DNA from: Kineosporiaceae bacterium SCSIO 59966
GTDB lineage: Bacteria; Actinomycetota; Actinomycetes; Actinomycetales; SCSIO-59966
Direction: 5' to 3'
Assembly (NCBI GenBank): GCA_020881835.1
Contig: CP052876.1
Location: 1,860,001 to 1,924,000 of the forward strand
DNA: 64,000 bases
Shown here: piece by piece, positions 25,301 through 34,001 of the stretch
How positions within the stretch are numbered: position 1 is the stretch's first letter
Layout of the letters: every line of letters begins with the position of its first letter
Notes under the pieces: model-generated
What the model saw: the letters and a program-made list of their open reading frames with translations, nothing else
What the model was told of the DNA's origin: nothing
The model's database searches: none
Translations under genes and position numbers: made by a program

Positions 25301-27607
25301 AAGACCGCCACCGTCACGAGTACGCTCGTCCTCGTCCCTGGCGGACAGGAGCAGTGGCGTTGCACGGCGTGCAACTACGTCCACCTGCACGCCAGTGCCG
25401 GCGTGTGTGCGAACCGACAGTGCCACCGGCCGGACCTGGTGAAGGAGGACCGGGACGAGGAGTTCAGCGACTACTACGCCTGGCTAGCTCACCGGCCACC
25501 TCGGCGGCTGGCCGTCGCGGAGTTGACCGGTCAGACCAAGCCAGTGTCTGAGCAGCGAAGCAGGCAGCGGCGGTTCAAGGGCGCCTTCACGCTCGCGGAG
25601 CACCGCCTACCCGACGAGCTCGACGTCCTTTCAGTTACGACGACGATGGAGGTCGGCGTCGACATCGGCTCGCTCCGAGCCACGATGATGGCCAACATGC
25701 CGCCTCAGCGGTTCAACTACCAGCAGAGGGTCGGCCGAGCTGGTCGCGGCGGGCAGGCGTTCAGCTACGCCCTGACGCTGTGCCGCGACCGGAGCCACGA
25801 CGAGTACTACTTCCAGCGTGCCGACCGCATCACGGGCGACGTACCGCCTCAGCCCTTCCTCGACCTGGCTCGCCGCCGAATCGTCCAGCGGGTCGTCGCG
25901 GCCGAGTGTCTTCGGGAGGCCTTCTCGGCGATACCCAACGGCCCAAGATGGAAGTCGACGAGCAACCACGGGACCTTCGGCCAGATGGACGAGTGGGACC
26001 GGTACCGGCCGCCCGTCGCAGCGTGGCTCGCCACCGACGCGCTGGTGAGGCCCATCGCGACACGGCTCTGTGCGCTCACGCCGCTGTCTGCCAACGATGT
26101 CGAAGAGATCATCACGTGGGTGCGGGCTGACCTGGTCGCTGGGGTGGACCAGGTCGTCGAGCGGGAGAGGGGCACCGCGGACACCGAGCTCAGCGCTGCC
26201 CTCGCTCGCTACGGGCTGCTGCCCATGTTCGGGTTTCCCACGCGTGTGAGGAATCTCTGGGACGCGCCCATCAAGAGCGCCGAGTGGCTCGAGACACACG
26301 CGGTCGCCGACAGGTCGCTGGACATGGCGGTCGCCTCCTTCTCGCCGGGCGCTGAGGTGGTCAAGGACGGTCTCGTCCACACCGTGGCGGGCTTTGCCAG
26401 CTACCGGCCAGCCGGGAGGTGGGTCGAGTCGCTCGAGCCGCTGGGTTCACCCAGGACTCTCGGTCGCTGCGAGCGATGCGGGCGGAGCGATCTGGAACCG
26501 GTGGGCGACTTCTGCCGCGCCTGCAACGAGCCGGTGACAAGGCTCGCCATCTACGAGCCTCACGGCTTCAGGACGACCTACAGGGCCCGACCGTACAACG
26601 ACGACAGCGACATGCCGTTCGGCGCGGGAGCACCGGAGCTCTCACCCGAGGGCACGTCGGCCGAGTTGCACGAACTGCGTACGGTGGACATCCAGCTCTT
26701 CGAGCAGACACGCCTTGTGACCGTCAACGACAACTTCGGGCGCGGTTTCACGTTTACGAAGGACACGGACGGTACCGTGCTCGCCGAGCCGGGTCAGCCT
26801 GGAGCCGGGACGATCAACGCGATCGGCGAGATTCGCGTCACCGACGCGCTCCTTATGACTCCGAAGCGCCTAGAGCTCCCAACCGGTGCAGTCGGTCTCC
26901 GCGAGCAGCCGTCTGGCCGCGCTGCATACACCTCGCTCGCCGAGTTGCTCCGGCGAGGCGCAAAGGATGTGCTGGACGTTGATCCGAGTGAACTGACGGT
27001 CGGGTTGACTCCAGTCCGGGTCCCGCTCACGGCTGTCGACGAACCGGACGCGAAGTCACAGGTGGCAGCGGCGATCTACATCGCAGACACCGCCGAGAAC
27101 GGCGCCGGTTACGCGGCCGAACTCGGCAAGCCGGAGGTGTTCGAGCCGCTCCTCCAGGAGACGCTCACGGACGCGGTCGAGCGGTGGCAGGCCGCCTCTC
27201 ACGGACAGTTGTGCGACCTGTCGTGCCCCGATTGCTTACGTTCGTACGACAACTCGCGCCGACACGCGTACCTCGACTGGCGGCTCGCACTGGACCTGCT
27301 GGAACTGGTCGCCGGAGTGCCGTTGACCACCGACCGGTCGCTGCCTGCAGAGGTGAGCGGCTTCGCGCCCGCCGCACACGCCCTCGGTGGCGCGTCCGCG
27401 ACCGTGATCGACGGTATACCGGCGATCACCCGAAACGACGCGTGCGTGCTCCTCGCGCACCCTCTCTGGCGGCTCGAGCTCGACTGGTTCACCGACGAGC
27501 AGGCGCAAGCGCACGTGGCCGCGACCTCCTCTTTCAGGCGCGTTGTGTGGCACGACGTCCGGAGCTTCCGCCGCAACCCGCTGGCCATCTGGCCCGCACT
27601 CGCATAG
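22319..27607 (+). CDS. DruE-like DEAD/DEAH-box helicase with DUF1998
   Basis: 1762 residues. The N-terminus has the conserved [20 protein letters not shown] block. Walker A is [11 protein letters not shown] at 119-129, motif II is DELH at 333-336 ([16 protein letters not shown]), motif III is IGTSAS, and motif VI is QRVGRAGR at 1136-1143. Zinc-ribbon-like pairs occur in [38 protein letters not shown] and [20 protein letters not shown]. The DUF1998 C-terminus has the cluster C1632[13 protein letters not shown]. This architecture and length match DruE, the helicase common to all Druantia types. The ATG at 22319 is preferred over a GTG at 22310 because AGGTGG sits 5 nt upstream. Confidence 0.8.
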   Translation: MDPTNPKRLADDLRDAYMRYFDTAFWLADESLMRERRALLEQPGALVGGVLLEPVVPYPNVVPMLDVADDVGLSRETARRVARAVFPGTDPADLRLRQHQAEAIRKALHPDAGQNVVVTSGTGSGKTESFLLPVLLRLVEESRAWGRQHGGNWWWSAADPQWVPVRHAEARAAAMRTIVLYPTNALVEDQMTRLRRAVRVLREQSPETPIWFGRYTGITEGSGPNPSSKAAAQAVAASLRQLEAEHEALLRANEEAVREGRPADQIDLSQFQDPRSGEMLTRWDMIASPPDVLITNYSMLNTIMMRAFEAPMFDKTAAWLRSDPANVLTLVVDELHLYRGTQGSEVAMVVRALLRRLGLEPTSSQLRIIGTSASLDASQAGLAYLEQFFGVPAESFHLEPGEQATLDRPPALTRAEVAEWSRPVNEVSRLLATACADAETGRLRATDLDTIARRLFPHDEDRNELLAHVLEWLASHQPGSADASGLFVPLRAHVFVRTPRGVWACSNAHCSGVEARSEGRAVGKLYISPLNTCTHCGSRVLELLYCYECGDASLGGFVLDEKGNQTLLGPGPVTEGQSGKPVFLRVRDQFTWYRPGLLPLGKDWTAHGLKFAFQAVAWNPALGCVEAPASAPTGVGVTVANAAQTDRVPALPTRCPSCGFDAKQHDGSAFKSGRVRSPIRAHTSGLAAATELYLSQLIRSLAEGRDGLEAITDAKTIVFTDSRDDAARTAAGVSRNHHRDLVRQVLRQEITRAPDPQAILDAMTDAAAMAQDFGPARVARLMQKMGQALGPDQQAALDAAYVTLGDSSQVPIGEVFARVTRSLVALGANPGGTSPWNRHLEDGPQATTPWYRAFPPPFPGAWPVPPVAQGQEKLQRQLRASVVEATFDRARRDLESVGIARLGIASLQPLDGPLDDDQQHEVMASVIRILGTLKRYEESTAGGIQPEAVMPPAVRRYLEAVARHLGLPAHDVVDQVERLAGSPSTLEAVSGWLLKTATVTSTLVLVPGGQEQWRCTACNYVHLHASAGVCANRQCHRPDLVKEDRDEEFSDYYAWLAHRPPRRLAVAELTGQTKPVSEQRSRQRRFKGAFTLAEHRLPDELDVLSVTTTMEVGVDIGSLRATMMANMPPQRFNYQQRVGRAGRGGQAFSYALTLCRDRSHDEYYFQRADRITGDVPPQPFLDLARRRIVQRVVAAECLREAFSAIPNGPRWKSTSNHGTFGQMDEWDRYRPPVAAWLATDALVRPIATRLCALTPLSANDVEEIITWVRADLVAGVDQVVERERGTADTELSAALARYGLLPMFGFPTRVRNLWDAPIKSAEWLETHAVADRSLDMAVASFSPGAEVVKDGLVHTVAGFASYRPAGRWVESLEPLGSPRTLGRCERCGRSDLEPVGDFCRACNEPVTRLAIYEPHGFRTTYRARPYNDDSDMPFGAGAPELSPEGTSAELHELRTVDIQLFEQTRLVTVNDNFGRGFTFTKDTDGTVLAEPGQPGAGTINAIGEIRVTDALLMTPKRLELPTGAVGLREQPSGRAAYTSLAELLRRGAKDVLDVDPSELTVGLTPVRVPLTAVDEPDAKSQVAAAIYIADTAENGAGYAAELGKPEVFEPLLQETLTDAVERWQAASHGQLCDLSCPDCLRSYDNSRRHAYLDWRLALDLLELVAGVPLTTDRSLPAEVSGFAPAAHALGGASATVIDGIPAITRNDACVLLAHPLWRLELDWFTDEQAQAHVAATSSFRRVVWHDVRSFRRNPLAIWPALA

Positions 27608-28716
27608 TGGTCGGCGCAGCCCCCCGCCCCCGGCCTCAGCCCCCTGAGCGAGTATCACCAACCCTCGTCGGGGTGTTCCAGCGCTGCCCGCTGCGCGCCG
27701 GGTTCGCGAGCGACCCCCGATACCAAGGGCTGAGGCGTACGGGCCTGCGAGCCGCCCTGGGCTCCGCAGCGCACGCCGTTGCTGCTCGGTCCGGGACCGG
27801 CGCGGTGTTCGAGGTCGCGTGGGCCGAGGAAACGGCGAGAGCGATGGCCAGGCTCCGCGCTCACTGGGTGCCAGCGACCCCGCCCTCCGTGAGTAGCTGG
27901 CCCGGTTCAGCGATCACGAAGGCGAGGCTCCGCACAACCTGGGAACCTGGACCCACCTGGCCCGTCGCGAACGGTCCGCGTGTCGCGTCGACGACGGCCG
28001 CTGGTCACAAGGGCTTCGCCGGCGGGCACCCTCCTCTGCCATGGCGAGAACGGTGGCTCGGCCCACCAGGCACCGGTCTGGTGGGCCGACCGGACCTCGT
28101 CGAGCGGGTTGACGGGGTCCTGCGCATAGTCGACCTGAAGACGGGTGTCGAGCAGGCGTCGATGACTGAGCCGCAGCGGCTGCAGCTCCTCTTCTACTGC
28201 GCACTCGTGCGCCACGTGCTCGGGGAGTTGCCGACGAGCGCGGCGGTGCAGAGAGCGGACGGGCGTCTGGAGGAGTTCGCCGTCAACCCTTCCGAGGTCA
28301 CCCGAGTGGAACTCCTGGCTCTCGAGGTCCGGCAGGCTCTCGACGCCGCGGCGAAAGGGGCGGCGCTGGAGGCCCGCCCATCGGACGTGGTCTGCTCCTC
28401 GTGCCCGTTCCGCGTAGTGTGCTCGGCCTTCCTCGAGGCGTACCAGCCGGAGTGGCGCTCGAGCCCTGTGCGATTGGCGCGGATCGGGGCAGTCGTGCCC
28501 GCCGATGCACATCTCGTCGTGGACGTCGAGGTTGTGGCACCCTCATGGGCGGCGGGGCCCATGCGCTGGGTGGCTTTCCCAATGCCGCAGGACCTTTCTC
28601 CAGGCAGCCTCTGGGCGGCAAGCGACTTCGAGGGACGGACTGGCACTGCAACTGCGAGATGGAACACGCTTGTCGCGCCCTGGGACGGACTGCCAACCTC
28701 TGTCGTTGATCCCTGA
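27607..28716 (+). CDS. Cas4/AddB-like iron-sulfur PD-(D/E)XK nuclease
   Basis: 369 residues. It starts with a GTG that shares its first base with the helicase stop (TAGTG). Nuclease motifs are H56, GRPD at 160-163, DLKTG with D176 and K178, and Q193 in QLLFYC. Four cysteines, C27 (FQRCPLR), C263, C266 and C272 (CSSCPFRVVC), form the C-xn-C-x2-C-x5-C pattern that holds a 4Fe-4S cluster in Cas4 and AddB nucleases. It is predicted to be a DNA exo/endonuclease working with the helicase. Canonical Druantia III is described as DruH plus DruE, so this gene appears to be an extra component. Confidence 0.8.
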   Translation: MVGAAPRPRPQPPERVSPTLVGVFQRCPLRAGFASDPRYQGLRRTGLRAALGSAAHAVAARSGTGAVFEVAWAEETARAMARLRAHWVPATPPSVSSWPGSAITKARLRTTWEPGPTWPVANGPRVASTTAAGHKGFAGGHPPLPWRERWLGPPGTGLVGRPDLVERVDGVLRIVDLKTGVEQASMTEPQRLQLLFYCALVRHVLGELPTSAAVQRADGRLEEFAVNPSEVTRVELLALEVRQALDAAAKGAALEARPSDVVCSSCPFRVVCSAFLEAYQPEWRSSPVRLARIGAVVPADAHLVVDVEVVAPSWAAGPMRWVAFPMPQDLSPGSLWAASDFEGRTGTATARWNTLVAPWDGLPTSVVDP

Positions 28717-29002
28717 AGTCGACGGCGACGAGTTCCGGAGGCATCCTGGCGGCAACGGATGGGTGGATGAGCATGGTCGCTGACTGGACCTGCAGAGCGA
28801 CACCGTCCCAGGCCGGTGCGACGGAGGAAAGCATCGCCGCAGAGACCAGGCCGTCGACGTCTGCACTCGCAGCCATGGGGCGGGGGGCCCCGAGCCGCGC
28901 ACCCAGACGCACGGCGGAAGACGCAGGACTCGACGGGTCGAGCTCGCGGGACAGCGCCTCAATGGCGATCCTCCGGCGAGCTGGCGCCGTCGACTTGAAC
29001 AC
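28714..29002 (-). pseudogene. Possible gene remnant with DxDG motif
   Basis: A leftward GTG-started frame whose first ~95 residues look protein-like and have high third-position G+C: APARRRIAIEALSRELDPSS, then SADVDGLVSAAMLSSVAPAW and MLIHPSVAARMPPELVAVDF. DVDG with the following Ser-Ala helix resembles motif I of DHH-type phosphoesterases, but this is only a resemblance. Past about 28720 the frame enters the nuclease gene on the other strand and becomes an Arg/Pro-rich shadow. I read it as the 5' remnant of a gene truncated by the nuclease gene boundary. It could also be chance. Confidence 0.3.
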
Positions 29003-29149
29003 TCATGTCGCGCTGCCCGGGTACGCACGCCAGGGTATCGATGAGCTGCCCTCGAGCACCGATCGGACCGGACGCGACGACGCCGGCTCCCTGGACTCGC
29101 CAGGCGAACGTGGTGGCTGACATGGATGCGCGTGGGTACGCGCCTGCCC

Positions 29150-29155
29150 TATCGT
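29150..29155 (+). promoter_or_regulatory. -10 box for the HNH gene (leaderless)
   Basis: TATCGT, then 6 nt, then the GTG at 29162; same layout as other leaderless starts in the window. Confidence 0.4.
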
Positions 29156-29161
29156 CGAGGT

Positions 29162-29944
29162 GTGGCGAAGGAGTACGGAGTCGAGTACCCCGAGCGCCCA
29201 CTCATGTCCGTGATCTCCGACCTGCTAGGGATCCCACACTTTACAACAAGCCGTGGCTCGACGGTCCGCTCTGACTTTCTACGCGCTGTGGCTGAGACCC
29301 TTGGGATCCCCGCGGCCCGATCTGAGGCCCTGCGCAAGGACGAACTGCTCGCCGCCGTCGTCGAGGCGGCGACCAGAGAGCCGATGGATCCCACGCTATA
29401 TTCTCCGGGTGGGACGGTGACGGACCGGGCACTCCAAAGGATCATCGATGGCCTGATACTTCACGGAACGCCCGGGCGGCTGCCGGCCATCGTTCCACCG
29501 GAGGATGAGCCTGTGATTCCTGAACTCGACGACTTCGATCCGGGCGGCCTGCAGGACGAACGCGATCGACGGCTTGTCGAGACAGCGGTCCGCGAAGGTC
29601 AGGACCGATTCCGCTCCGCGTTGATGGCGGCCTACGGCTCGGCCTGCGCGATCACGGAGTACACAGCGGTGGAGACGCTCCAGGCGGCGCACATCTTTCC
29701 GTATCGGGGTCCTGCGACCAACAGCGTCAGCAACGGGCTTCTGCTGAGGGCGGACGTCCACTTGCTATTCGACCGTGGAGCGATTGCCGTACACGAGGCC
29801 TCGATGGAGGTGCTGATCAAGCCGCACCTCGAGGTCACGCAGTACGTCTCCCTAGCCGGTAAGAAGCTCCGCCGACCGCAGCGACTGCGTGATCGGCCCT
29901 CCACTGCGGCCCTGCGAAGCCATCGCGAGTGGGCGGGCCTCTAG
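29162..29944 (+). CDS. HNH endonuclease
   Basis: 260 residues. The C-terminal HNH fold reads YGSACAITEYTAVETLQAAH, with His177 in AAHIFPY, Asn191 in SNGLLLRADVH and His200/Asp204 in HLLFD. This is the form common in restriction-type HNH enzymes. The N-terminal ~75 residues (DLLGIPHFTTSRG to KDELLAAVVEAAT) look like a separate helical, possibly DNA-binding, module. It is convergent with the cytosine methyltransferase and overlaps it by 93 nt. It is the likely restriction partner of that enzyme, by position. GTG at 29162 is preferred because of the -10 box upstream. Confidence 0.8.
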   Translation: MAKEYGVEYPERPLMSVISDLLGIPHFTTSRGSTVRSDFLRAVAETLGIPAARSEALRKDELLAAVVEAATREPMDPTLYSPGGTVTDRALQRIIDGLILHGTPGRLPAIVPPEDEPVIPELDDFDPGGLQDERDRRLVETAVREGQDRFRSALMAAYGSACAITEYTAVETLQAAHIFPYRGPATNSVSNGLLLRADVHLLFDRGAIAVHEASMEVLIKPHLEVTQYVSLAGKKLRRPQRLRDRPSTAALRSHREWAGL

Positions 29945-31249
29945 TCGGTTGTCCGGGTTGGGATCAGCCCGCATCACAGCCTCGACCAGTCCAGGAGCGA
30001 GTAGCGCGATGTCCTCCCGGTCCCGTAGCACATGTGTTCGGAAGATGTAGTAGGCAGCGCCGACGTTGACGCCGTTGCCCATCTGACGGTAGCTGGCCGC
30101 ATCCGGCTGGTCGCCGAAATGGAACCAGTCCGGCAGGCCCTGGAGCCGTGCAGCTTCCCGGGGCGTGATCCGGCGCCTGCGGTTGCCGACGATGCTCGTC
30201 TGCGTGATCGCGACAAGTGCCGGCAAGTACGTGGGCCGCTTCGCGCGGATGCCAGATGGCCGCAGGTGCATCACCGTGTCCCACAACGACGCGGCGCCCT
30301 GTGCCTGCCACTCCAGCTTGCGTCGCGAGGCGGGTAGGTCTTCGAGGTCGTTATGACGCGCCTTCCACTGGTCGATCACGCTGCGGTGCGTCCTGTAGAA
30401 GTCGCTGTTCTTTCGCAGGAAGTCGGCCTTCCACGCTGGAGTGTCTGGAGAGATTTCCGGTTCGAGCTTGAACTCGTCGGCCCAGATGGGGAAGCCAGGA
30501 ATTTTTGAGCCGACAAGTCTAGGGCGTAGGTCGGCAAGTAAGTCTTCCCACACGGAGATCCACATGATCTCCGACGGGGTCAGCTTGTATCGCTCCAGAT
30601 CATCGATATCCGCATCGGAGTCGAGTGGCAGGTCCCGTTCGACGTCCCACTCTTGGGGATCCCACCCGGCGACCGGGCGGTTTTGAACGAGAGGTTCGTC
30701 AGCGGACTCCGCCCACGCCCGTGCACGACCGACGTACGTGCCCGTGATGAAGACCCTTTCCCTCACCTGCGGCCGCCCGCCGAGAGTCGGCGGGAGCAGG
30801 TGCGGAGAGAAGACTGTCGGGGTCCCCGCCACTCGGTACCCCAGGTCGCGGAGCGACGTCACAATAGTCTTCCACGTCTCCTTGTGGCGGGGACCAGCCA
30901 GATTGCGGACGTTCTCCAGCATGATCACGGGAGGCTTTCGCTCTTCCAGCACTCGGCAGATGTTCCAGAACAACGTCCCTCGCGTCTCCTCCATGCCGCG
31001 CTGGAAACCTGACTTCGAGAATGGCTGGCACGGGAAACCTGCAGCGAGCACGTCGTGGGGAGGTACGGCCATCTGGTCCTCCGTCAGTTCCACGATGTCA
31101 CCGGCTACCTGAGTCCTCCAGTTGACTTCGTAGACAGCCTTGGCCTGCAAGTCGATCTCCGACGCGAACCAGCACTCGCCGTCGAGCGCACCAAGCGCCG
31201 CGTGAAAGCCACCCACCCCAGCGAAGAGGTCCACGAACGAGAACGACAT
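29852..31249 (-). CDS. DNA (cytosine-5) methyltransferase
   Basis: 465 residues. Motif I FVDLFAGVGGFHAALGAL is at 5-22. Catalytic motif IV GFPCQPFS has Cys74. Motif VI is ENV at 112-114, motif VIII is PQVRERVFITG, and motifs IX/X are ITPREAARLQGLPDWF and YRQMGNGVNV. The target-recognition region (about 190-380) is longer than average and carries LTPSEIMWISVWEDLLADLR. The recognition site cannot be read. The ATG at 31247-31249 starts directly before motif I. The neighbours are the HNH gene (convergent, overlapping) and Vsr (divergent), a typical restriction-modification-repair set. Confidence 0.95.
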   Translation of the reverse strand: MSFSFVDLFAGVGGFHAALGALDGECWFASEIDLQAKAVYEVNWRTQVAGDIVELTEDQMAVPPHDVLAAGFPCQPFSKSGFQRGMEETRGTLFWNICRVLEERKPPVIMLENVRNLAGPRHKETWKTIVTSLRDLGYRVAGTPTVFSPHLLPPTLGGRPQVRERVFITGTYVGRARAWAESADEPLVQNRPVAGWDPQEWDVERDLPLDSDADIDDLERYKLTPSEIMWISVWEDLLADLRPRLVGSKIPGFPIWADEFKLEPEISPDTPAWKADFLRKNSDFYRTHRSVIDQWKARHNDLEDLPASRRKLEWQAQGAASLWDTVMHLRPSGIRAKRPTYLPALVAITQTSIVGNRRRRITPREAARLQGLPDWFHFGDQPDAASYRQMGNGVNVGAAYYIFRTHVLRDREDIALLAPGLVEAVMRADPNPDNRLEARPLAMASQGRSGGPITQSLRSAELLTG

Positions 31250-31514
31250 GGCGCGAAGCTTACCTGGTGGGGGTGACGACGCCGAGGCGGCGCGCGGCTC
31301 GAGCTCGCCGGGAGCGCCACAGCGGGGCGGCCAGGCGAGAGGCAACGACAGCTGAACGGTGTCCACGAGGCCCTCTCCAGGTCGGCGGATCGGCGCCCGA
31401 CGGTAGAAGACCCAGGCGCTCGCGAACCGCCCGAGCCTGCGGACCTCTGGACAACCTTGCGTTCGGCGTGCCTGTGGAGGAGTACTGGGCCTCGCCATCA
31501 GGGAGGATGGAGGT

Positions 31515-31955
31515 GTGCCGACGTACCACGTCCCCCCGCATCCGGGGGCAGGTGGAGCGGAGGTCTCTCGGCGCATGAGCACGCTCAGGCGCAAGGACAA
31601 CGGCTCCGAGCTTGCCGTTCGACGCCTGCTGCACGGCGCGGGCTACCGGTTCCGGGTTCACTACCCGGTTCCGGGCCTTCCCAGACGCACGATCGACATC
31701 GCCTTCACGCGGGCCAAGGTCGCCGTCTTTGTCGACGGCTGCTTCTGGCATGGGTGCCCTGAGCACGGGACGAGGCCGAGATCCAACGCAGAGTGGTGGT
31801 CGTCGAAGCTGGACGCGAACATGGCCCGAGACAGAGACACCGACGACGCGTTGGAGAAGCTCGGCTGGACGGTGCTCCGACTGTGGGAGCACGAGGAGCC
31901 CGCACGAGCCGCGGAGCGTGTCATGGCCGCTCTAGCGCCTACTGGTCGGTCATGA
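31515..31955 (+). CDS. vsr: Very short patch repair (Vsr) endonuclease
   Basis: 146 residues. Conserved Vsr blocks are MSTLRRKDNGSELAVRRLLH, YPVPGLPRRTIDIAFTRAKV with catalytic Asp61, VFVDGCFWHGCPEH with His79 and the zinc-binding Cys/His set, RSNAEWWSSKLDANMARDRD, and GWTVLRLWEHEEP. Vsr nicks beside T:G mismatches that arise from deamination of 5-methylcytosine, so its presence fits the adjacent C5 methyltransferase. The GTG start has GGGAGG 8 nt upstream. The 265 nt between the methyltransferase and vsr starts must hold both promoters, but I see no clear boxes. Confidence 0.93.
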   Translation: MPTYHVPPHPGAGGAEVSRRMSTLRRKDNGSELAVRRLLHGAGYRFRVHYPVPGLPRRTIDIAFTRAKVAVFVDGCFWHGCPEHGTRPRSNAEWWSSKLDANMARDRDTDDALEKLGWTVLRLWEHEEPARAAERVMAALAPTGRS

Positions 31956-32088
31956 GGCGACAGCCACGGCTTGAGCTCGATGTCTCCGGTGGTGCAGGCG
32001 CGCCGTTCCGGACCTCCCTGATGCGGCCACCCTCGCCGTCCCGCTCGATGACTGCAATCCCGCCACGGCCCAGCCCCAGACCGCTCAC

Positions 32089-33129
32089 TCACGCGGAGTT
32101 GCGCCGCTGCACGACCGGCCCGGTCTGCTCGACGACGTCCGGCCTGACGACACCGTTGTGGCTCGCCACGTCGTCGCTGTCCTCAGCAGGGCTGTCCGCT
32201 GTGACCAGCCCCTCGACCGAGGCGATCTCCTCCGCGGCCCCGAGGACCTCGGCGTCCGAGACATCGGCGTCCGAGACGTCCGCCTCCGGAACATCGCCGT
32301 CCGGAACATCGCCGTCCGTAGTGTCCGGAACCTCCCCGGCCCGGGCGTCCGGGTCCTCCGCGTCCTCCCCCGTCCCGTGCCGGTCGCCGTCCCTCTTGTC
32401 CAGCACCTCACGACCACGGACGGCGAGCTCCTCGAACCGCTCCCGGGCGACCGTGGCGAGCCGTGCCTTGACAGTGGAGGCGTAGACGTCCACGTACTCC
32501 TGGCCGGACAGCTTCATCAGCTCGTACATGATCTCGTCGGTGATGGACCGCAGGATGAACCGGTCGCTCTCCATCCCCTCGTACCGGGAGAAGTCCATCG
32601 GCTCACCGATGATCATCCCCACCCGACGGATCCTCGGGATGCGCTGGCCGATGGGCTGCACCTTGTCGGTGTCGATCATGGCCACCGGCAGCACCGGCAC
32701 CTTGGCCTCCAGGGCCAGTCGTGCCACGCCCGTCTTGCCCCGGTACAGCCGGCCGTCGGGGCTGCGGGTGCCCTCGGGGTAGATCCCGAGCAGGTCGCCG
32801 CGGCGCAGCACCCGCAGCCCGGTACGCACGGCGGCCTCGCCCGCCCGGCCACCGGAACGGTCCACCGGGACCTGACCGACCCCGCGGAAGAAGGCCGCCG
32901 TCATGCGCCCCCTGATCCCGCGGCCAGTGAAGTAGTCCGCCTTGGCCAGGAACGTGATCCGCCGCGGCACCATGACCGGCAGGAAGAACGAGTCGGAGAA
33001 CGACAGGTGGTTGCTCGCGAGGATCGCGCCACCAGAGGCGGGGACGTTCTCCAGCCCCTTGACCCAGGGCCGGAAGAGCGCCTTGAGGATCGGTCCGAGC
33101 ACGATCCTCTTGAGCAGCCAGTAGAACAA
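32089..33129 (-). CDS. PlsC-type 1-acylglycerol-3-phosphate acyltransferase
   Basis: 346 residues. The acyltransferase core has NHLSFSD (NHxxxxD motif), FFRGVGQVPVDRSGG, and YPEGTRSPDG (EGTR motif). It transfers acyl chains to lysophosphatidate or a related acceptor at the membrane. The start is TTG at 33127-33129, with a GGAGG-type site about 10 nt upstream. A -10-like TAGAGT lies at 33175-33180. After about residue 235 a long acidic tail follows, unlike the usual short PlsC end, containing pentapeptide repeats (GDVPD GDVPE ADVSD ADVSD). Confidence 0.9.
   Translation of the reverse strand: MFYWLLKRIVLGPILKALFRPWVKGLENVPASGGAILASNHLSFSDSFFLPVMVPRRITFLAKADYFTGRGIRGRMTAAFFRGVGQVPVDRSGGRAGEAAVRTGLRVLRRGDLLGIYPEGTRSPDGRLYRGKTGVARLALEAKVPVLPVAMIDTDKVQPIGQRIPRIRRVGMIIGEPMDFSRYEGMESDRFILRSITDEIMYELMKLSGQEYVDVYASTVKARLATVARERFEELAVRGREVLDKRDGDRHGTGEDAEDPDARAGEVPDTTDGDVPDGDVPEADVSDADVSDAEVLGAAEEIASVEGLVTADSPAEDSDDVASHNGVVRPDVVEQTGPVVQRRNSA
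32254..32313 (-). repeat. 15-nt tandem repeats in the acyltransferase tail
   Basis: Four imperfect 15-nt units (about GTCCGGAACATCGCC on the plus strand) encode the Asp/Val-rich pentapeptides of the PlsC-like C-terminal tail. Copy number could vary without shifting frame. Confidence 0.7.
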
Positions 33130-33239
33130 GTGGTCTCCACCTCCGGTCCGTCACCGCGGGGTGACGTGCGCCTCACTCTACGGGGCGCAGGTCGGGACGC
33201 GCCCTGTACCGCACCCGGGGCACGTGTCACGATGAGGTC

Positions 33240-34001
33240 GTGCCAGTCGTCCCAGGAGCCGAGCCGTTCGGTCACGACGGGGACCGTGACGTCGCCGTCC
33301 TGCTCGTCCATGGGCTCAGCGGCAGCCCGAACAGTATGCGCCCGTGGGGGGAGCACCTGGCCAAGGACGGCTACACCGTCCGGGTCCCCCGCCTGCCCGG
33401 TCACGGCACGACGTGGCAGGAGGCCAACGTCACCGAGTGGGCCGACTGGTACAACGACGTCGAGCGGGAGTTCCGCGACCTGCGCCGCTCCCACCGGGCC
33501 GTCGTCGTCGGCGGCCTGTCCATGGGCGGCGCCCTGGCCCTGCGGCTGGCCGAGGACCACGGCCCGGACGTCGCGGGCCTCGTCCTGGTCAACCCGGCCG
33601 CCAAGCTGGAGCACGTGCTGCTGCCCGCCGTGCCGCTGCTGCACCGGGTCATCCCCTCCTTCCCGGGGATCACCGACGACATCAAGAAGCCCGGTCAGAC
33701 CGAGGTGGGGTACGACCGTCTGCCGCTCAGGGCGCTGGCCTCGCTGCTCCGCGCCCAGAAGGACCTCGTGCGTGACCTGCCGGAGGTGTTCCAGCCGCTG
33801 CTGGTGTTCCGCTCCGCCGTGGACCACGTCGTCCCCGCCTCGAGCACCGCGCTGGTCCTGTCCCGGGTGTCCTCGACGGACGTCACCGAGGTCGTGCTGC
33901 ACGACAGCTACCACGTCGCGACTCTCGACAACGACGCCGAGACGATCTTCACCGGGAGCGCCGAGTTCGTGGAGCGGGTCACCGCCGGGGACGCGACGTG
34001 A
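33240..34001 (+). CDS. Alpha/beta-hydrolase (carboxylesterase/monoacylglycerol lipase-like)
   Basis: 253 residues. LLVHGLSGSPNSMRPWGEHL is the oxyanion-hole region, GLSMGG carries the nucleophile Ser, the acid is Asp in FRSAVDHVVP, and the base is His in LHDSYHVATLDND. This matches the Est30-like esterase family that cleaves short-chain and glycerol esters. The GTG start is at 33240. It is translationally coupled (GTGA) to the downstream membrane protein and divergent from the acyltransferase, so a lipid-remodelling role is plausible. Confidence 0.85.
   Translation: MPVVPGAEPFGHDGDRDVAVLLVHGLSGSPNSMRPWGEHLAKDGYTVRVPRLPGHGTTWQEANVTEWADWYNDVEREFRDLRRSHRAVVVGGLSMGGALALRLAEDHGPDVAGLVLVNPAAKLEHVLLPAVPLLHRVIPSFPGITDDIKKPGQTEVGYDRLPLRALASLLRAQKDLVRDLPEVFQPLLVFRSAVDHVVPASSTALVLSRVSSTDVTEVVLHDSYHVATLDNDAETIFTGSAEFVERVTAGDAT

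Noticed and set aside
19289-28716. DISARM or dpd-type system
   Set aside because: DISARM has separate DrmA helicase and DrmB (DUF1998) plus a phospholipase-D nuclease; here the helicase and DUF1998 are one 1762-aa protein and no HxK PLD motif is seen. No DpdA-like transglycosylase or queuosine-type genes are present.
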